Of a DNA stretch of 64,000 nt, positions 31,298-41,885 are shown piece by piece (position 1 is the stretch's first letter; each line of letters starts with the position of its first letter). This DNA is from Sphingomonadaceae bacterium PASS1 (GTDB lineage Bacteria; Pseudomonadota; Alphaproteobacteria; Sphingomonadales; Sphingomonadaceae). Made by a program: the position numbers and the translations under genes. Location: contig NKIR01000002.1 in NCBI GenBank assembly GCA_002255985.1, forward strand, positions 208,479 through 272,478. The letters run 5' to 3'. The notes beneath the pieces were generated by a model, which was not told where the DNA came from, did not search any database, and saw only the letters and a list, made by a program, of their open reading frames with translations.

Positions 31298-31463
31298 TAC
31301 GCAATCAGCTACGCCTGTTATCGGCTTTGCGCTAGGTAGACTTTACCCTAGCCCGATTTGCTCCCACACACCTAGCGCCCTTTCGCAATTGCAGCGCGAA
31401 GATGACAAGCTTGGCGGGTCTTGATAGAGGACCGCCAAACCGAGATTGAAAGAAGCACTGAAC

Positions 31464-32975
31464 ATGAATGCCATCACCCGTCCCGTCCGTACCCGGGTAG
31501 CTCCATCACCCACTGGCGATCCGCACGTCGGCACCGCGTATATTGCGCTCATCAACTATTGCTTTGCCAAGAAACATGGCGGGCAATTCCTGCTGCGGAT
31601 TGAGGATACCGATCAAGTGCGGTCAACGCCGCAATCGGAAAAAATGATCCTGGAATCGCTCCGCTGGCTTGGGCTTAGCTGGGATGAAGGTCCGGATGTT
31701 GGCGGACCGCACGGGCCCTATCGCCAGTCGGAGCGTAGTGCGATCTACACCGAACATTGCGACCGTTTGCTGGCCGATGGCCATGCGTTCAAATGCTATT
31801 GCACGGCTGAAAAGCTAAGCGCCTCGCGTGCGGCCCAAATGGCAGCGAAGTTGCCGCCCAAATATGACGGCACCTGCCTTTCATTGACGGCCGACGACTG
31901 CGCGAAGCTGGACGCAGACGGCGTGCCGCATGTTGTCCGCATGAAAATCCCGATGACAGGCAAATGCATCGTTCAGGACACGTTGCGCGGCGAGATTGAG
32001 TTTGAATATTCGGTGGTCGATATGCAGGTCCTGATGAAGTCGGACGGATTGCCGACCTATCATCTGGCCAATGTCGTCGATGACCATCTGATGGAAATCA
32101 CGCATGTCATGCGCGGTGAAGAGTGGATTTCGTCGGCGCCCAAGCATTTGCTGCTATATCAATATTTCGGCTGGGAACCGCCAGTGCTCACCCATTTGCC
32201 ATTGCTGCGCAATGCCGACAAATCAAAGCTGTCAAAGCGGAAGAACCCGACAAGCATCTTATATTATCAGCGCGCAGGTTATTTGCCGCAGGCGATGCAG
32301 AACTTTCTGGGACTGTTCATTAAATCCGCAAGCGAAGAAGACGAAAAAACCTCGCTGCAAACGCTTATCGACGAATTTGACGTGCACAATATATCGCTCG
32401 GCGGCCCCGTGTTTGACACGTCAAAACTGGACTGGCTGAATGGTCGTTATCTGCGTGAAGAATTGAGCGTATCCGAGTTTCTGGACGCCGTAAAAGCATG
32501 GGCATTGAATGACAGCTATCTGACACCCATCGCCGAAATGGCGCAGGCGCGGATTACCAAAATGTCCGACCTTGGCGGGCTTACCGCCATGTTCTTCATG
32601 AACCGCATTGAAGGCATGACGCTCGAACGGCTGCGCGATGGCGTGAAGCTGGAACAGGATGCGCAACGGGCGGCCTATACGATTGCGTTGCAGCAGTTTG
32701 ACGGGATGATCGAATGGCACCGGGACGGGGTTGAGGGAACATTGCGCCGCACCGCCGAAGTTCTGGATGCAAAGTTGAAGGATGTTATCCGGCCATTCTA
32801 CCTGGCCATAACCGGAGGCGCGCAGGGCGTGCCATTGTTTGACGCCATCACCCATCTCGGCCGCGACATCATCCGTGAACGGTTGCGCCACGCCATGGAG
32901 CTGCTTGGGCCAGCGACATCGAAAGAGGTCAAGGCTTGGACCGATTTGCTGACGGCCCCGCCAAAGGCAGAATGA
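31464..32975 (+). CDS. gltX: Glutamyl-tRNA synthetase
   Basis: Charges tRNA-Glu, 503 residues. The ORF track begins at a TTG (31446); [20 protein letters not shown] at 31464 is the normal N-terminus. The class I signatures are present: the HIGH equivalent DPHVGTAY and the KMSKS equivalent KSKLSKRKN. Two-copy alphaproteobacteria often have a second, tRNA-Gln-specific version elsewhere; specificity cannot be read here. First gene of a tightly packed plus-strand run. Confidence 0.95.
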   Translation: MNAITRPVRTRVAPSPTGDPHVGTAYIALINYCFAKKHGGQFLLRIEDTDQVRSTPQSEKMILESLRWLGLSWDEGPDVGGPHGPYRQSERSAIYTEHCDRLLADGHAFKCYCTAEKLSASRAAQMAAKLPPKYDGTCLSLTADDCAKLDADGVPHVVRMKIPMTGKCIVQDTLRGEIEFEYSVVDMQVLMKSDGLPTYHLANVVDDHLMEITHVMRGEEWISSAPKHLLLYQYFGWEPPVLTHLPLLRNADKSKLSKRKNPTSILYYQRAGYLPQAMQNFLGLFIKSASEEDEKTSLQTLIDEFDVHNISLGGPVFDTSKLDWLNGRYLREELSVSEFLDAVKAWALNDSYLTPIAEMAQARITKMSDLGGLTAMFFMNRIEGMTLERLRDGVKLEQDAQRAAYTIALQQFDGMIEWHRDGVEGTLRRTAEVLDAKLKDVIRPFYLAITGGAQGVPLFDAITHLGRDIIRERLRHAMELLGPATSKEVKAWTDLLTAPPKAE

Positions 32976-33658
32976 GCGGCCTTTCCATACCCAATGGCTG
33001 GGAAGCACCCTTAAGCGCGGCACTGGCAAGCGAAGGCATGGCTGCACTTGCACGGTTTTTGGATGCCGAGCAGGCGGCTGGCAAAACCATATACCCGGAA
33101 CGCAGCGCATGGTTTCGTGCGCTTGACCTGACCCCGCTTGATCGGGTTCGGGTCGTCATTTTGGGGCAAGATCCCTATCATGGCCCGGGCCAAGCCCATG
33201 GGCTGAGCTTCTGCGTGCCGCCCGGTATCCGGCCGCCACCAAGCCTGGTGAACATTTACAAGGAACTGGAAAGCGATCTCGGCATACGCCGCCCGTCCCA
33301 TGGCTTTTTGGAGCATTGGGCGGAGCAAGGCGTGCTGTTGTTGAACAGCGTCCTGACGGTGGAAATGGCGAAGGCCGCTTCGCATAGCCGGAAAGGATGG
33401 GAACAGTTTACCGACGCGATTGTTGCGCTGGTGAATGACAAGCCAGATCCGGTCGTGTTCATGCTGTGGGGTGCCTATGCCCATAAGAAAGCGGCAAATG
33501 TTGATGCCAGCCGCCATTTGGTGCTGAAGGCTGCGCATCCATCGCCGCTGTCTGCATATAACGGTTTTCTAGGCTGCAAACATTTCTCGCAATGCAATGC
33601 CTTTCTGACTAGCAAGGGTCAGCCTCCGATTGATTGGACCTTGCCCGATGCGGTTTAG
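32972..33658 (+). CDS. ung: Uracil-DNA glycosylase
   Basis: Removes uracil from DNA, 228 residues. The ATG at 32972 overlaps the gltX stop as ATGA, so the longer ORF start at 32936 is not needed. The active-site motif [16 protein letters not shown] with catalytic Asp and the C-terminal HPSPLSAY loop are intact. It overlaps galT by 11 bases. Confidence 0.96.
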   Translation: MSGLSIPNGWEAPLSAALASEGMAALARFLDAEQAAGKTIYPERSAWFRALDLTPLDRVRVVILGQDPYHGPGQAHGLSFCVPPGIRPPPSLVNIYKELESDLGIRRPSHGFLEHWAEQGVLLLNSVLTVEMAKAASHSRKGWEQFTDAIVALVNDKPDPVVFMLWGAYAHKKAANVDASRHLVLKAAHPSPLSAYNGFLGCKHFSQCNAFLTSKGQPPIDWTLPDAV

Positions 33659-34682
33659 TGAACAGCCCCACCGCCGTTTCAATCCGCTGAAAAATGAATG
33701 GATTTTGGTGTCGCCGCACAGGGCAAACCGGCCATGGCAGGGGCAGCAGGACACGCCAGACAATGCAGTGCGGCCAGGCCATGACGCGAACTGCTATTTG
33801 TGCCCGGGCAACGAACGCGCTGGCGGGATACATAACCCCGATTACAAAAATGTCTTCATTTTCGATAATGACTTTGCCGCGCTGATGCCGGGAAACCGCG
33901 ACGAAGCGGACGAGGACAGCGCGTTGTTTCGTGCAGCGCCTGCACATGGCACATGCCGGGTCATCTGTTTCTCGCCGGACCATGGAAAGACATTGCCCGA
34001 AATGCCGGTGGCCGAAATCGCGGCCGTCGTCGACAATTGGGCGGCGCAGGAAGCCGAGCTGTCGGCCAGCCATGCCTATGTGCAGGTCTTTGAAAACAAA
34101 GGCGCGATGATGGGCTGTTCCAGCCCGCACCCGCACGGACAAATATGGGCGACCGATTATGTCCCCGCCGAACCGGCGCGCGAGGACGAAACGCAGGCCG
34201 AATATTACGACAAACACCAAAGCGCGATGCTGCTGACTTATGCCGCACAAGAGGCAGAGGACGGTGCGCGTACCGTCGCCATGAATGACCATTGGATTGC
34301 GGTTGTACCTTATTGGGCAAGCTGGCCGTTCGAGGTCCTCCTGCTCCCGCGCTTTGCTATCCAGCGGCTAAGTGCGCTGACCTCCGCACAGCGCCAAGAC
34401 TTAGCCGACATCCTGAAGGCCGTCACGACCGCTTACGACAATCTGTTCCAGACAAGCTTCCCTTATTCGATGGGGTGGCATGGTGCGCCAAGCGCAACAC
34501 CCGACGCCCCGCACTGGCAACTGCATGCCCATTTCTATCCACCCCTGCTGCGTTCAGCGAGCGTGCGAAAGTTCATGGTGGGATATGAGATGCTGGCCGA
34601 AGCGCAGCGCGATTTGACACCCGAAGCGGCGGCCGAACAATTGCGCGCGCAAAGCAAAATCCATTATCGGGCCAAAGCATGA
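33648..34682 (+). CDS. galT: Galactose-1-phosphate uridylyltransferase
   Basis: Leloir-pathway enzyme exchanging UDP-glucose and galactose-1-phosphate, 344 residues. [25 protein letters not shown] is the expected start (quoted in part as [18 protein letters not shown]), inside the ung end. The nucleotidylated His is in [11 protein letters not shown]. The first part holds [12 protein letters not shown] with a zinc-site cysteine pair. Coupled by ATGA to galK. The epimerase and mutarotase genes are not in the window. Confidence 0.95.
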   Translation: MRFSEQPHRRFNPLKNEWILVSPHRANRPWQGQQDTPDNAVRPGHDANCYLCPGNERAGGIHNPDYKNVFIFDNDFAALMPGNRDEADEDSALFRAAPAHGTCRVICFSPDHGKTLPEMPVAEIAAVVDNWAAQEAELSASHAYVQVFENKGAMMGCSSPHPHGQIWATDYVPAEPAREDETQAEYYDKHQSAMLLTYAAQEAEDGARTVAMNDHWIAVVPYWASWPFEVLLLPRFAIQRLSALTSAQRQDLADILKAVTTAYDNLFQTSFPYSMGWHGAPSATPDAPHWQLHAHFYPPLLRSASVRKFMVGYEMLAEAQRDLTPEAAAEQLRAQSKIHYRAKA

Positions 34683-35836
34683 CGCCGCTCGACAAGGCGC
34701 TATTGGACAAGGTCAGTGCGGCCTTTGCCCAAGAATTTGGGTCAGCGCCTGATCTGGTGGCACGCGCGCCCGGACGGGTGAATCTGATCGGCGAGCATAC
34801 CGACTATAATGACGGGTTTGTCCTGCCCTGCGCAATTGGCCCATCGACAATGGTTGCCGCCAGCAGGCGTGACGACAATGCTGTGCATGTTGTTGCTGTG
34901 GACTTTGACAACGCGGTGGACGCGTTCGACCTCAAACAACCCATACAACGCAATACGGACCAGCCATGGGCCGATTATATACGCGGCATGATAATGGCGC
35001 TGCAAAATGCGGGGCATGCAATTACCGGCGCGAACATGGCCATCGCGGGCAATTTGCCTAAAGGCGCAGGCCTATCGTCATCCGCCTCGCTTGAGGTCGC
35101 TGTCGGCAAAGCGATGCTCGCTCTGTCCAATATCGAGATAGACCACACGCGCCTGGCGCAAATCGCGCAAAGTGCGGAATGCGACTTTGTGGGCACCAAA
35201 TGCGGCATCATGGACCAGCTAATTTCCGCCCAAGGAAAAGCCGGCCATGCGCTCTTGATCGACTGCCGAAGCCTTGCACTAACAGATGCACCCGTGCCTG
35301 ATGATATTGCCATCATGATTGTGCATTCCGGCGTCACACGTGGTCTCGTCGACGGCCACTATAACGCACGACGCCGCCAATGTGAGGCAGCCGCCAACGC
35401 GATGGGTGTCGCCGCGCTGCGCGATGCGGACCTCGATATGCTTGCGGCGGCGGGGCTTGATGCCGTCACGACGTCACGGGCACGCCATGTGATTAGTGAG
35501 AACCAACGGACTTTAGATGCAGCGGGCGCGCTTGCGAGAAACGATCTGACCACGCTTGGCGCGCTGATGGCGCAAAGCCATGCATCAATGCGCGACGATT
35601 TCGAAATCACCGTTCCGGCCATCGATGAACTGGTCGCGCTGTTGCAACACGCGATTGGTCCCATGGGTGGCGCACGGATGACGGGTGGCGGCTTTGGTGG
35701 CGCCTGTGTCGCCGTCATGCCAGCGGCCCGCGTCGATAAAGTCCGTGCAGCTATTTCTGCCGCGTATAAAACGCCGGATGGCACTTCGCCACTGATCATG
35801 GTTGAACGCCCCGGCCCGGGGGTCGCGATTTTATGA
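34679..35836 (+). CDS. galK: Galactokinase
   Basis: Phosphorylates galactose at C1, 385 residues, GHMP kinase fold. APGRVNLIGEHTDYNDGF is the galactose-binding signature, PKGAGLSSSASLEVA the phosphate loop and GGGFGGACVA the third GHMP motif. ATGA overlaps at both ends tie it to galT and to the PPIase-like gene. Galactose would be available from pectin side chains degraded by enzymes elsewhere. Confidence 0.96.
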   Translation: MTPLDKALLDKVSAAFAQEFGSAPDLVARAPGRVNLIGEHTDYNDGFVLPCAIGPSTMVAASRRDDNAVHVVAVDFDNAVDAFDLKQPIQRNTDQPWADYIRGMIMALQNAGHAITGANMAIAGNLPKGAGLSSSASLEVAVGKAMLALSNIEIDHTRLAQIAQSAECDFVGTKCGIMDQLISAQGKAGHALLIDCRSLALTDAPVPDDIAIMIVHSGVTRGLVDGHYNARRRQCEAAANAMGVAALRDADLDMLAAAGLDAVTTSRARHVISENQRTLDAAGALARNDLTTLGALMAQSHASMRDDFEITVPAIDELVALLQHAIGPMGGARMTGGGFGGACVAVMPAARVDKVRAAISAAYKTPDGTSPLIMVERPGPGVAIL

Positions 35837-36645
35837 AGGATATTTGGGTGCGCCGTTTCATTCGAGAGCCGCTGGTTCACTTTTTGGCCGCAGGTTCAGT
35901 GCTGTTCGTACTGATGAGCCAGTTCGGATCCACCGACAGTCTGGACCGAAGCATTACGATCAACGAAGAGGAAGTCGCGCGGCTTGCATCCCAATGGGAG
36001 CAGACGTGGCAGCGCCCGCCGAACGCGCAGCAACTCGACAGCCTGATCCGCGATTACATCAAAGAAGAGGTTTACGTCCGCGAAGCTATGCGGCTTGGGC
36101 TTGACGTTGACGACCCGATTATCCGACGTCGTTTGCGCACCAAAATGGAGTTTCTAGCCACCGCTGAAATCCAGAATATGGAACCTACCGATGCCGAGCT
36201 TCAGCGTTATTACGACACCAAAAAATCCCTTTATGCTGCGAAACCCGCGTTCAGTTTTGACCAGAAGTTTTTGGGTGAAGATGAAAATGTGGCGCAAGAT
36301 TCTATGCGGGCGATGCTCCAGGGAAAAACACCGCCCTCGCAAGGATTGAGCGTTCCCCAAAGCATGGAAGACGCTGAGTGGGAAAGCGTATCGCGTCAGT
36401 TCGGCGATGATTTTGCCAATAGTCTGCGGAACGCCCCACAAGGAAAATGGTCTGGTCCGGTCCGCTCAGGCTTTGGCTGGCACGCCGTCCGCGTCCGCAA
36501 TGTCATTGCAGCAGGGACGCCAGCCTTGTCAGTGGTCCGGCAGCGCGTATCGAACGACTGGCGCGCCGAGACCCAATCCAAGCGTGAAGCCGCCGCATAT
36601 CAGGCGTTGCTTGACGGATACGACATTCGCATTGCCAAGCCATGA
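35833..36645 (+). CDS. Membrane-anchored SurA/PpiC-like peptidyl-prolyl isomerase homologue
   Basis: A 270-residue protein with one N-terminal membrane segment (about 14-30, VHFLAAGSVLFVLMS), a SurA/PrsA-like helical chaperone region (EEEVARLASQWEQTWQRPP), and a C-terminal parvulin-like part with PQGKWSGPVRSGFGWHAVRV. The parvulin core looks reduced, so isomerase activity is uncertain. It is coupled by ATGA to galK and to the HupE-like gene; pairs of this kind recur in proteobacteria and suggest that it folds or escorts an envelope partner. Confidence 0.75.
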   Translation: MKDIWVRRFIREPLVHFLAAGSVLFVLMSQFGSTDSLDRSITINEEEVARLASQWEQTWQRPPNAQQLDSLIRDYIKEEVYVREAMRLGLDVDDPIIRRRLRTKMEFLATAEIQNMEPTDAELQRYYDTKKSLYAAKPAFSFDQKFLGEDENVAQDSMRAMLQGKTPPSQGLSVPQSMEDAEWESVSRQFGDDFANSLRNAPQGKWSGPVRSGFGWHAVRVRNVIAAGTPALSVVRQRVSNDWRAETQSKREAAAYQALLDGYDIRIAKP

Positions 36646-37640
36646 TATTCCGACTGCTTCTTTTGATCATGCTTGCGGCGGGTCTCACGCCCGCACGCGC
36701 CGATGATTTGCAACCTGGCTATCTGGAAATACGCGAGCGGGTTGGTAACGCGCCGAATGCGCACCAATATGATGTCACTTGGAAAGCACCGATCAAGCCC
36801 GGTCTCGCAACGGGGGTAACACCCACATTTCCGAACGATTGTGTTTCGACACCGCCCGAACGCAGCTTGGACAGCGCGGCACTTTTGGCGCGTTGGACCG
36901 TCAATTGCAAAACGCCGTTGGCAGGCCGTGCGGTCCGCCTAGACGGTATGGAGCACACGGCTGCTGATGCGCTGCTGCGTTATCAGTCTGCACGCGGCGT
37001 GACTCAGGCTGCACGGCTTACACCGTCAAATCCCCAAGCGGTTATAGCGCAACGGCCAGACAGGTGGCAGGTTGCCCGCACATATTTCATCACGGGCGTT
37101 GAACATATCCTGATGGGATATGACCATCTGTTGTTCGTGCTGTGCCTCGTGCTGCTGCTCAATGGTGCCTGGCGTGTCGCGGGAACCGTCACAGCGTTCA
37201 CAATCGCACATTCGTTGACATTGGTGGCAACGACGCTTGAGCTGATCAGCGTTCCAGGGCCGCCGGTTGAGGCCGCGATTGCGTTGTCCATCGTATTTTT
37301 AGCGGTTGAGGTCGTTAAACGCGATCCCCACGCGCTGCGCCTTTCGGAACGCATTCCATGGGTTGTCGCGTTTCTGTTTGGATTGCTGCATGGCTTTGGC
37401 TTTGCAGGCGCACTGGCGGAGATCGGACTGCCGCAAGGTGAAGTCCCCATGGCGCTGCTGACGTTCAACCTGGGCGTCGAAGCGGGCCAAATCCTTATCG
37501 TTTGCGGCGCGATGCTCGTCCTGTCCCTGCTCCGGCGGATCAATGCGCTTTATGCTGCACGGTTTCAGCGCCTAAGCGCTTATGCCATCGGCACCATCGC
37601 CGTCATGTGGCTTCTGCAACGCGTATTGGGCGTCAGCTAG
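36642..37640 (+). CDS. HupE/UreJ-family membrane protein with periplasmic domain
   Basis: A 332-residue protein with a signal peptide (1-20, ending ARA), a periplasmic domain to about 150 containing two Cys, and a C-terminal membrane domain of six or seven segments. Metal-type His residues are conserved there: GVEHILMGYDHLLFVL, TIAHSLTL, LLHGFGFAGAL. HupE/UreJ proteins are thought to move nickel or cobalt, but this extended version is of unknown specificity. Overlaps the PPIase-like gene and ends next to the convergent esterase. Confidence 0.78.
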   Translation: MIFRLLLLIMLAAGLTPARADDLQPGYLEIRERVGNAPNAHQYDVTWKAPIKPGLATGVTPTFPNDCVSTPPERSLDSAALLARWTVNCKTPLAGRAVRLDGMEHTAADALLRYQSARGVTQAARLTPSNPQAVIAQRPDRWQVARTYFITGVEHILMGYDHLLFVLCLVLLLNGAWRVAGTVTAFTIAHSLTLVATTLELISVPGPPVEAAIALSIVFLAVEVVKRDPHALRLSERIPWVVAFLFGLLHGFGFAGALAEIGLPQGEVPMALLTFNLGVEAGQILIVCGAMLVLSLLRRINALYAARFQRLSAYAIGTIAVMWLLQRVLGVS

Positions 37641-37643
37641 CGC

Positions 37644-38633
37644 CTAAAGTCCCTGTGCGCGGGCAAAGCCGAGGAAAAGGTCAGGCCAAGCTTCCACGGG
37701 CTTCCCTATGGCCTTTCGCAAGCCAAAGCCGTGTCCACCATGGGCAAAGACATGGGTTTCGGTCAAAATGCCTTTGCCCCGCAATGCCGCACGCATCAGA
37801 TAGCTATTTTCAACAGGCACGGCATCGTCATCCTCCGCATGCAAAAGGAAGAACGGCGGTGCGTTATCCGGCACATTCATATGCGGGCTTAGCCGCTTTT
37901 CAGCCGCAGCCGTCGGTGCTGTCCCAAGAAGCTTTTCACGGCTACCGGCGTGCGCATTGGGTGCCTGCATGGCAATAACGGGATAGATCGGCGCCGCAAT
38001 AAAGGGACGCGCCGACAGCGCATCGGCATCATCGACGGGTTCATATGTCTTCACGTCAAAGCGTGTTGCAAGGTCGGCACATAGATGGCCGCCAGCGGAA
38101 AAGCCCATCGCGCCAACGCGTGCGGGGTCGATGCCATAGGTTGCGGCACGCGACCGGATGAGCCGCATCGCCCGCTGCGCGTCAGACAAGCCGACATCAG
38201 GTCCTGCCGCCCAGCCTTCGCCCGGCAGCCGGTAGAATAACACAAAGACTGTGTAGCCGCGGGCGGCAAGCCAGCGACCCATTTCATAGCCTTCTTTGTC
38301 CACGACGACCCAGCGATAGCCACCACCCGGTGTAATCAGGACGGCTGCCCCATTTGGCTGGCTTGGGCGGAATACGACCATGCGCGGACGGCTGATCCCG
38401 AACGCGGCGCGGTCGGTCAGTTGGGCATCGGTTGAGCGTTCGTTCACCGTTTCAACCAAGGACGCCGCTGGCGCACCGGGCGCGCCATCGGGCCACAAGT
38501 CAATGGTTTCGGTGGGCTGATACAGCCCGCGCGGCACAGGCACATTAGACCCCGGAGGTGGTGTTTGCCCGAACGCCGCTCCTGCCATGCCGGCGGCGGC
38601 GAGTGCCATGACTGTGCGTCTGTCGAAAGCCAT
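37644..38633 (-). CDS. Exported alpha/beta hydrolase, acetylesterase-like
   Basis: A 329-residue hydrolase. The N-terminus DRRTVMALAAAGMAGAAFG resembles a twin-arginine signal. Active-site elements are the oxyanion HGGG-equivalent TPGGGYRW, the nucleophile GFSAGGH, the Asp in HAEDDDAVPV and the His in GGHGFGL. Relatives act as carbohydrate acetylesterases. Its position beside the TonB receptor and pectate lyase suggests it removes acetyl groups from imported pectin oligomers; this is inference. It lies downstream of the receptor terminator, so it may be expressed by read-through. Confidence 0.8.
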   Translation of the reverse strand: MAFDRRTVMALAAAGMAGAAFGQTPPPGSNVPVPRGLYQPTETIDLWPDGAPGAPAASLVETVNERSTDAQLTDRAAFGISRPRMVVFRPSQPNGAAVLITPGGGYRWVVVDKEGYEMGRWLAARGYTVFVLFYRLPGEGWAAGPDVGLSDAQRAMRLIRSRAATYGIDPARVGAMGFSAGGHLCADLATRFDVKTYEPVDDADALSARPFIAAPIYPVIAMQAPNAHAGSREKLLGTAPTAAAEKRLSPHMNVPDNAPPFFLLHAEDDDAVPVENSYLMRAALRGKGILTETHVFAHGGHGFGLRKAIGKPVEAWPDLFLGFARAQGL

Positions 38634-38708
38634 ATTACCTCAAATCTAAAGTGATTGATCTGCGCGAGATTGCCCAGTCACATTCAGCCTTGGACAGACT
38701 GTTATTCA

Positions 38709-38752
38709 AATAAAAAGGGCCAGTCACGCATTGCAATGACTGGCCCAATTTT
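38709..38752 (-). terminator. Intrinsic terminator after the TonB-dependent receptor
   Basis: GGGCCAGTCA (38717-38726) pairs perfectly with TGACTGGCCC (38737-38746). On the minus strand it begins 28 bases past the receptor stop and is followed by TTTTTATTT. A textbook terminator. Confidence 0.88.
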
Positions 38753-38774
38753 TACGTTTTAGACAATCCGCAGA

Positions 38775-41642
38775 TTACATTTTGAAGCGTGCACCAAACA
38801 GGATGGTCCGGCCAAAATGGTTGTTCTCATAATTGCGGTCCGCATCAAAGTCGGTGAACCGGTAGCGATAGGTATCCAGCAAGTTGTTGCCTTCTAAAGA
38901 TACTTCCATCCACTCGGTGAGCTTGTAACGGACAGAGGCGTCAAAGTTGGTGGTTGCGCCATAACCTTCCAAAATGTTGCCCGTGCCGCTTGCGCCTTCA
39001 TGATAGCGGCCACGATAGCTCAGCATCCCGCGGGCACTGAACTTGCCATCATCATAATAAAGCGTGCCGTTAAATGCCTTTTTGGTGACATTGCCCAGCG
39101 TATTGCTAACGACTGCATTCTGCAAAGCGCCACCTGGGGCAATTGCAGGGCCTTGGACATTGAAGCTCGCGTTCGAGTCAATGAACGTGGCGTTTGCAAG
39201 GATGCCGAAGTTGGAAAGCATGCCATCTGTGAACGCGCTGAACGGAATTTGCGCAGCGAGTTCGATACCCTTCAGTTTCGCACCGGAACCATTGACGGTG
39301 GTAGCCAGCGTCCAACGTGGTTCAGCCTGTTGCGACGGGTTCAAAGCCGCTGGTGATGCGGGGCTGAGCACCGATGCGGGCAAACCGGTTTGCGCAAATG
39401 TCGCGCCGGTAATCGACGCCGATTGCGTGAAGGTGCCGACATCCTTTTGGAATAAGGCGAGTGACAACACGGCCTGAGGCGCGAAATACCATTCGAGCGA
39501 CAAGTCATAATTGCGAGCGCGATAAGGATTCAGGAACGGGTTACCGCTGGTGACGCGGTAGTTAAATCCGTCTGCCGAACCACCTGGGGTCAACGAACCC
39601 AGCGTTGGGCGTGTCATTACGTCTGCAACCGCAAAGCGCACGATGGTGCTTTCCGTTGGGTACAAAGCAAGGTTTGCCGATGGCAACCAATCGTCATAGC
39701 TACGGGTGACGGTCGCGGTGACGCCGCTGACGAGGCCATATGAAGACTGGTCGGTCTTTGCATAACGAATGCCTGCATTCAGTGCATATTCAATTCCAAG
39801 GACATCGCCCTTGGCATCCGCTTGCAGATAGGCACCCTTGGTCGTTTCTTGAACGCCGCGGATATTGCCGGCATCATTTGCTGGCGTACGGCTGTACAAA
39901 CCAGTGAACGCAGTTGCTGCATTGAGATTAGGCACGATCCAGCCATTTGTGTTTCCAGCTGGCTGACCTGCGTTACCCAGGCTGAACGCTTGCGACAAAG
40001 CGGGCGTAACCGCAAAACCATAAACCGCTGTTGGCCCAAACAGGCTGCTTGCCGAGCAAGTGATTGTGCCCGCTGTGCTGGTTACCAAGCTTGTGCCGCC
40101 GTTACCGCAAACAGCGGTATCACGGGTGTAGGCTTCGGCATCGAAGTTGAACCGACGCCATACGGCACCCGCCTTCAACGTGATATTCTCACTGACATCC
40201 CACTCGGTCCGCAACTGTGCGGTTTTGAAGCGGTTGGTCACGTTCGAAGGCCGGTCACGGATTTCTGCAAGCTGGAAGTTTGCAGGATCCATGACGCTGG
40301 TTCCAAAGGTCAGCTTTGGACGCGCCATGTCCGTGTAGTCATAGCTATAGCCCAGCGCATCACGGTCATCAAAAATAACCGTCGTTTCAACCGGGATATC
40401 GGCGTTCGATTTTGACACGCCACCCAATGCGGTGAAGCGCAGATTGTCGGTAACGTCCTGATCCCATGTGCCGCCAACCTGATAAAATTTGGTTTGCGAT
40501 TCACGCAGGTAATGCTCGGTACGCACCCATGCATCATTCAGCGTTGCCGAAATCATGTTGTTGTTGGCGTCATAAACAGGGTTCACGACATTGATGGAAC
40601 GCTCGTTGGAACGCAGCAATACTTCGCCCCATTGCTCTTCACGTGACGCATCATATTTTGAAAATAGGGCGTCGATCGAAAGCTTGGTTGCGTCGGTTGG
40701 CGAATATTGCACCGAACCGGTCAGGCCCAAACGCTCACGTTCGTGGGCAACTTCACCGTAACGCGGAATACGCGGATGAAATGCTGTCGATGCACGGTCA
40801 CAAGCTGTGCTTGGGACATAGGTTCCGCCGCTGTTCGCGGTGGTGAAGCAATTGGTTGCGTCGACACCGTCGAAACGCGCCTGCGCCCAACGGACCGAGT
40901 TATTGCCAAGTTCCAATGTGCTGGTTTTCGAATAAGCTGCCGAAATCGACGCACCGAGCGTACCGGCATCATTGCGCCAGCTCAGCAAACCGGCGAGGCG
41001 CGGTCCAAGGTCTTTCGCCAGATCATTGTACGAACCCACAACCGACAGCGCGCCGTTAAGACCAGCACGGCCAGCCAAAGGATTGCCGGTATTCAGGTCG
41101 ACAACTGCGCCCAGCGAACCTTCGTCAAGCGATGCTTCGGCTGTTTTACGAACCACAAGGCTGCTGAAGAGCTCAGATGCAAATACGTTGAAATCGAAAG
41201 CACGGTCGCGGTTTGCAGAAGCGCCATCTGTCGAGGTCGCGATGGTCTCCATGCCGTTAACACGTACGCGCGTGAACTGCGACGAAAGACCACGAACCGT
41301 GATCGAGCGGCCTTCGCCGCCATCACGGCTGATCGAAATGCCGGGAATACGCTGAAGCGATTCCGCAAGGTTTTGGTCAGGAAATTTTGCGATGTCTTCC
41401 GCTACAATCGCGTCGACTGCAGCGACGGAATCGCGCTTCAAGTTCAACGCAGCTTCCAACGAAGCACGGAAACCGGTGACAACAATTGCATCACCTTCGT
41501 CTGCAGGTGCAGTTTCAGCGGCAGCATTTTCGGCTGCGGCGTCTTGCGCATGGGCTGTGCCTACTGCCAAAACGCTCAGTGACACCGCCGACAAGAATTT
41601 CGTCGCATTTTTGCTAAATTCGCGCGATCCAGATTTAATCAT
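38775..41642 (-). CDS. TonB-dependent outer-membrane receptor, probably for pectin oligosaccharides
   Basis: A 955-residue outer-membrane transporter driven by TonB. The ATG at 41642 has GGGAAGTGGGA upstream; the longer ORF starts at a TTG. Residues to about 33 are a signal peptide (ending AHA), EGDAIVVTGFRASLEAAL is the TonB-box region and plug start, the plug runs to about 165 (FPDQNLAESLQRIPGISISRD, quoted in part as LAESLQRIPGISI), and a 22-strand barrel ends in a terminal aromatic-type strand LFGARFKM. Gene position divergent from a pectate lyase and ACCGGT sites in its promoter support uptake of oligogalacturonides. Confidence 0.92.
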   Translation of the reverse strand: MIKSGSREFSKNATKFLSAVSLSVLAVGTAHAQDAAAENAAAETAPADEGDAIVVTGFRASLEAALNLKRDSVAAVDAIVAEDIAKFPDQNLAESLQRIPGISISRDGGEGRSITVRGLSSQFTRVRVNGMETIATSTDGASANRDRAFDFNVFASELFSSLVVRKTAEASLDEGSLGAVVDLNTGNPLAGRAGLNGALSVVGSYNDLAKDLGPRLAGLLSWRNDAGTLGASISAAYSKTSTLELGNNSVRWAQARFDGVDATNCFTTANSGGTYVPSTACDRASTAFHPRIPRYGEVAHERERLGLTGSVQYSPTDATKLSIDALFSKYDASREEQWGEVLLRSNERSINVVNPVYDANNNMISATLNDAWVRTEHYLRESQTKFYQVGGTWDQDVTDNLRFTALGGVSKSNADIPVETTVIFDDRDALGYSYDYTDMARPKLTFGTSVMDPANFQLAEIRDRPSNVTNRFKTAQLRTEWDVSENITLKAGAVWRRFNFDAEAYTRDTAVCGNGGTSLVTSTAGTITCSASSLFGPTAVYGFAVTPALSQAFSLGNAGQPAGNTNGWIVPNLNAATAFTGLYSRTPANDAGNIRGVQETTKGAYLQADAKGDVLGIEYALNAGIRYAKTDQSSYGLVSGVTATVTRSYDDWLPSANLALYPTESTIVRFAVADVMTRPTLGSLTPGGSADGFNYRVTSGNPFLNPYRARNYDLSLEWYFAPQAVLSLALFQKDVGTFTQSASITGATFAQTGLPASVLSPASPAALNPSQQAEPRWTLATTVNGSGAKLKGIELAAQIPFSAFTDGMLSNFGILANATFIDSNASFNVQGPAIAPGGALQNAVVSNTLGNVTKKAFNGTLYYDDGKFSARGMLSYRGRYHEGASGTGNILEGYGATTNFDASVRYKLTEWMEVSLEGNNLLDTYRYRFTDFDADRNYENNHFGRTILFGARFKM

Positions 41643-41660
41643 TCCCACTTCCCTTCCCAA

Positions 41661-41684
41661 TTACCGGTATTGATACCGGTGTCT
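41661..41684. promoter_or_regulatory. Double ACCGGT operator before the TonB receptor
   Basis: TTACCGGTATTGATACCGGTGTC contains two ACCGGT cores twelve bases apart, the second (TGATACCGGTGTC, 41671-41683) close to a perfect TGACACCGGTGTCA palindrome. It lies 19-42 bases before the receptor ATG. A central CG within an even palindrome is typical of LacI-family operators. Confidence 0.65.
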
Positions 41685-41813
41685 TTTTGATTCGAGACGC
41701 GATGAAATCCAGCGCATCCCCTTCGTTCCGGCTGCGTATTTTAACGCTATCTTGCCGCTTTTAGTAACTTCAGGCACCTGTCGGGCGATGGGCACTTTGA
41801 CCCAAACGCACTT

Positions 41814-41832
41814 AAGGTAACCGGTGTCATTT
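41814..41832. promoter_or_regulatory. ACCGGT operator before the pectate lyase
   Basis: AAGGTAACCGGTGTCATTT, 54 bases before the pectate lyase ATG. Fourteen consecutive bases (AAGGTAACCGGTGTCAT minus the outer ones) are identical to the site before the isomerase operon at 47529. Overlaps a possible TTATAC -10 element. Confidence 0.68.
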
Positions 41833-41885
41833 ATACGTTGCTGCGAACTTGGCTTCATGTCAAGATAGCTTCCAAGGAGATGCAT

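Noticed and set aside
32936-32971. Longer N-terminus of Ung suggested by the ORF track
   Set aside because: The ATGA overlap at 32972 and family length fit better.
40707-41582. 291-codon plus-strand ORF opposite the TonB receptor
   Set aside because: Shadow of a well-supported gene; composition not protein-like.
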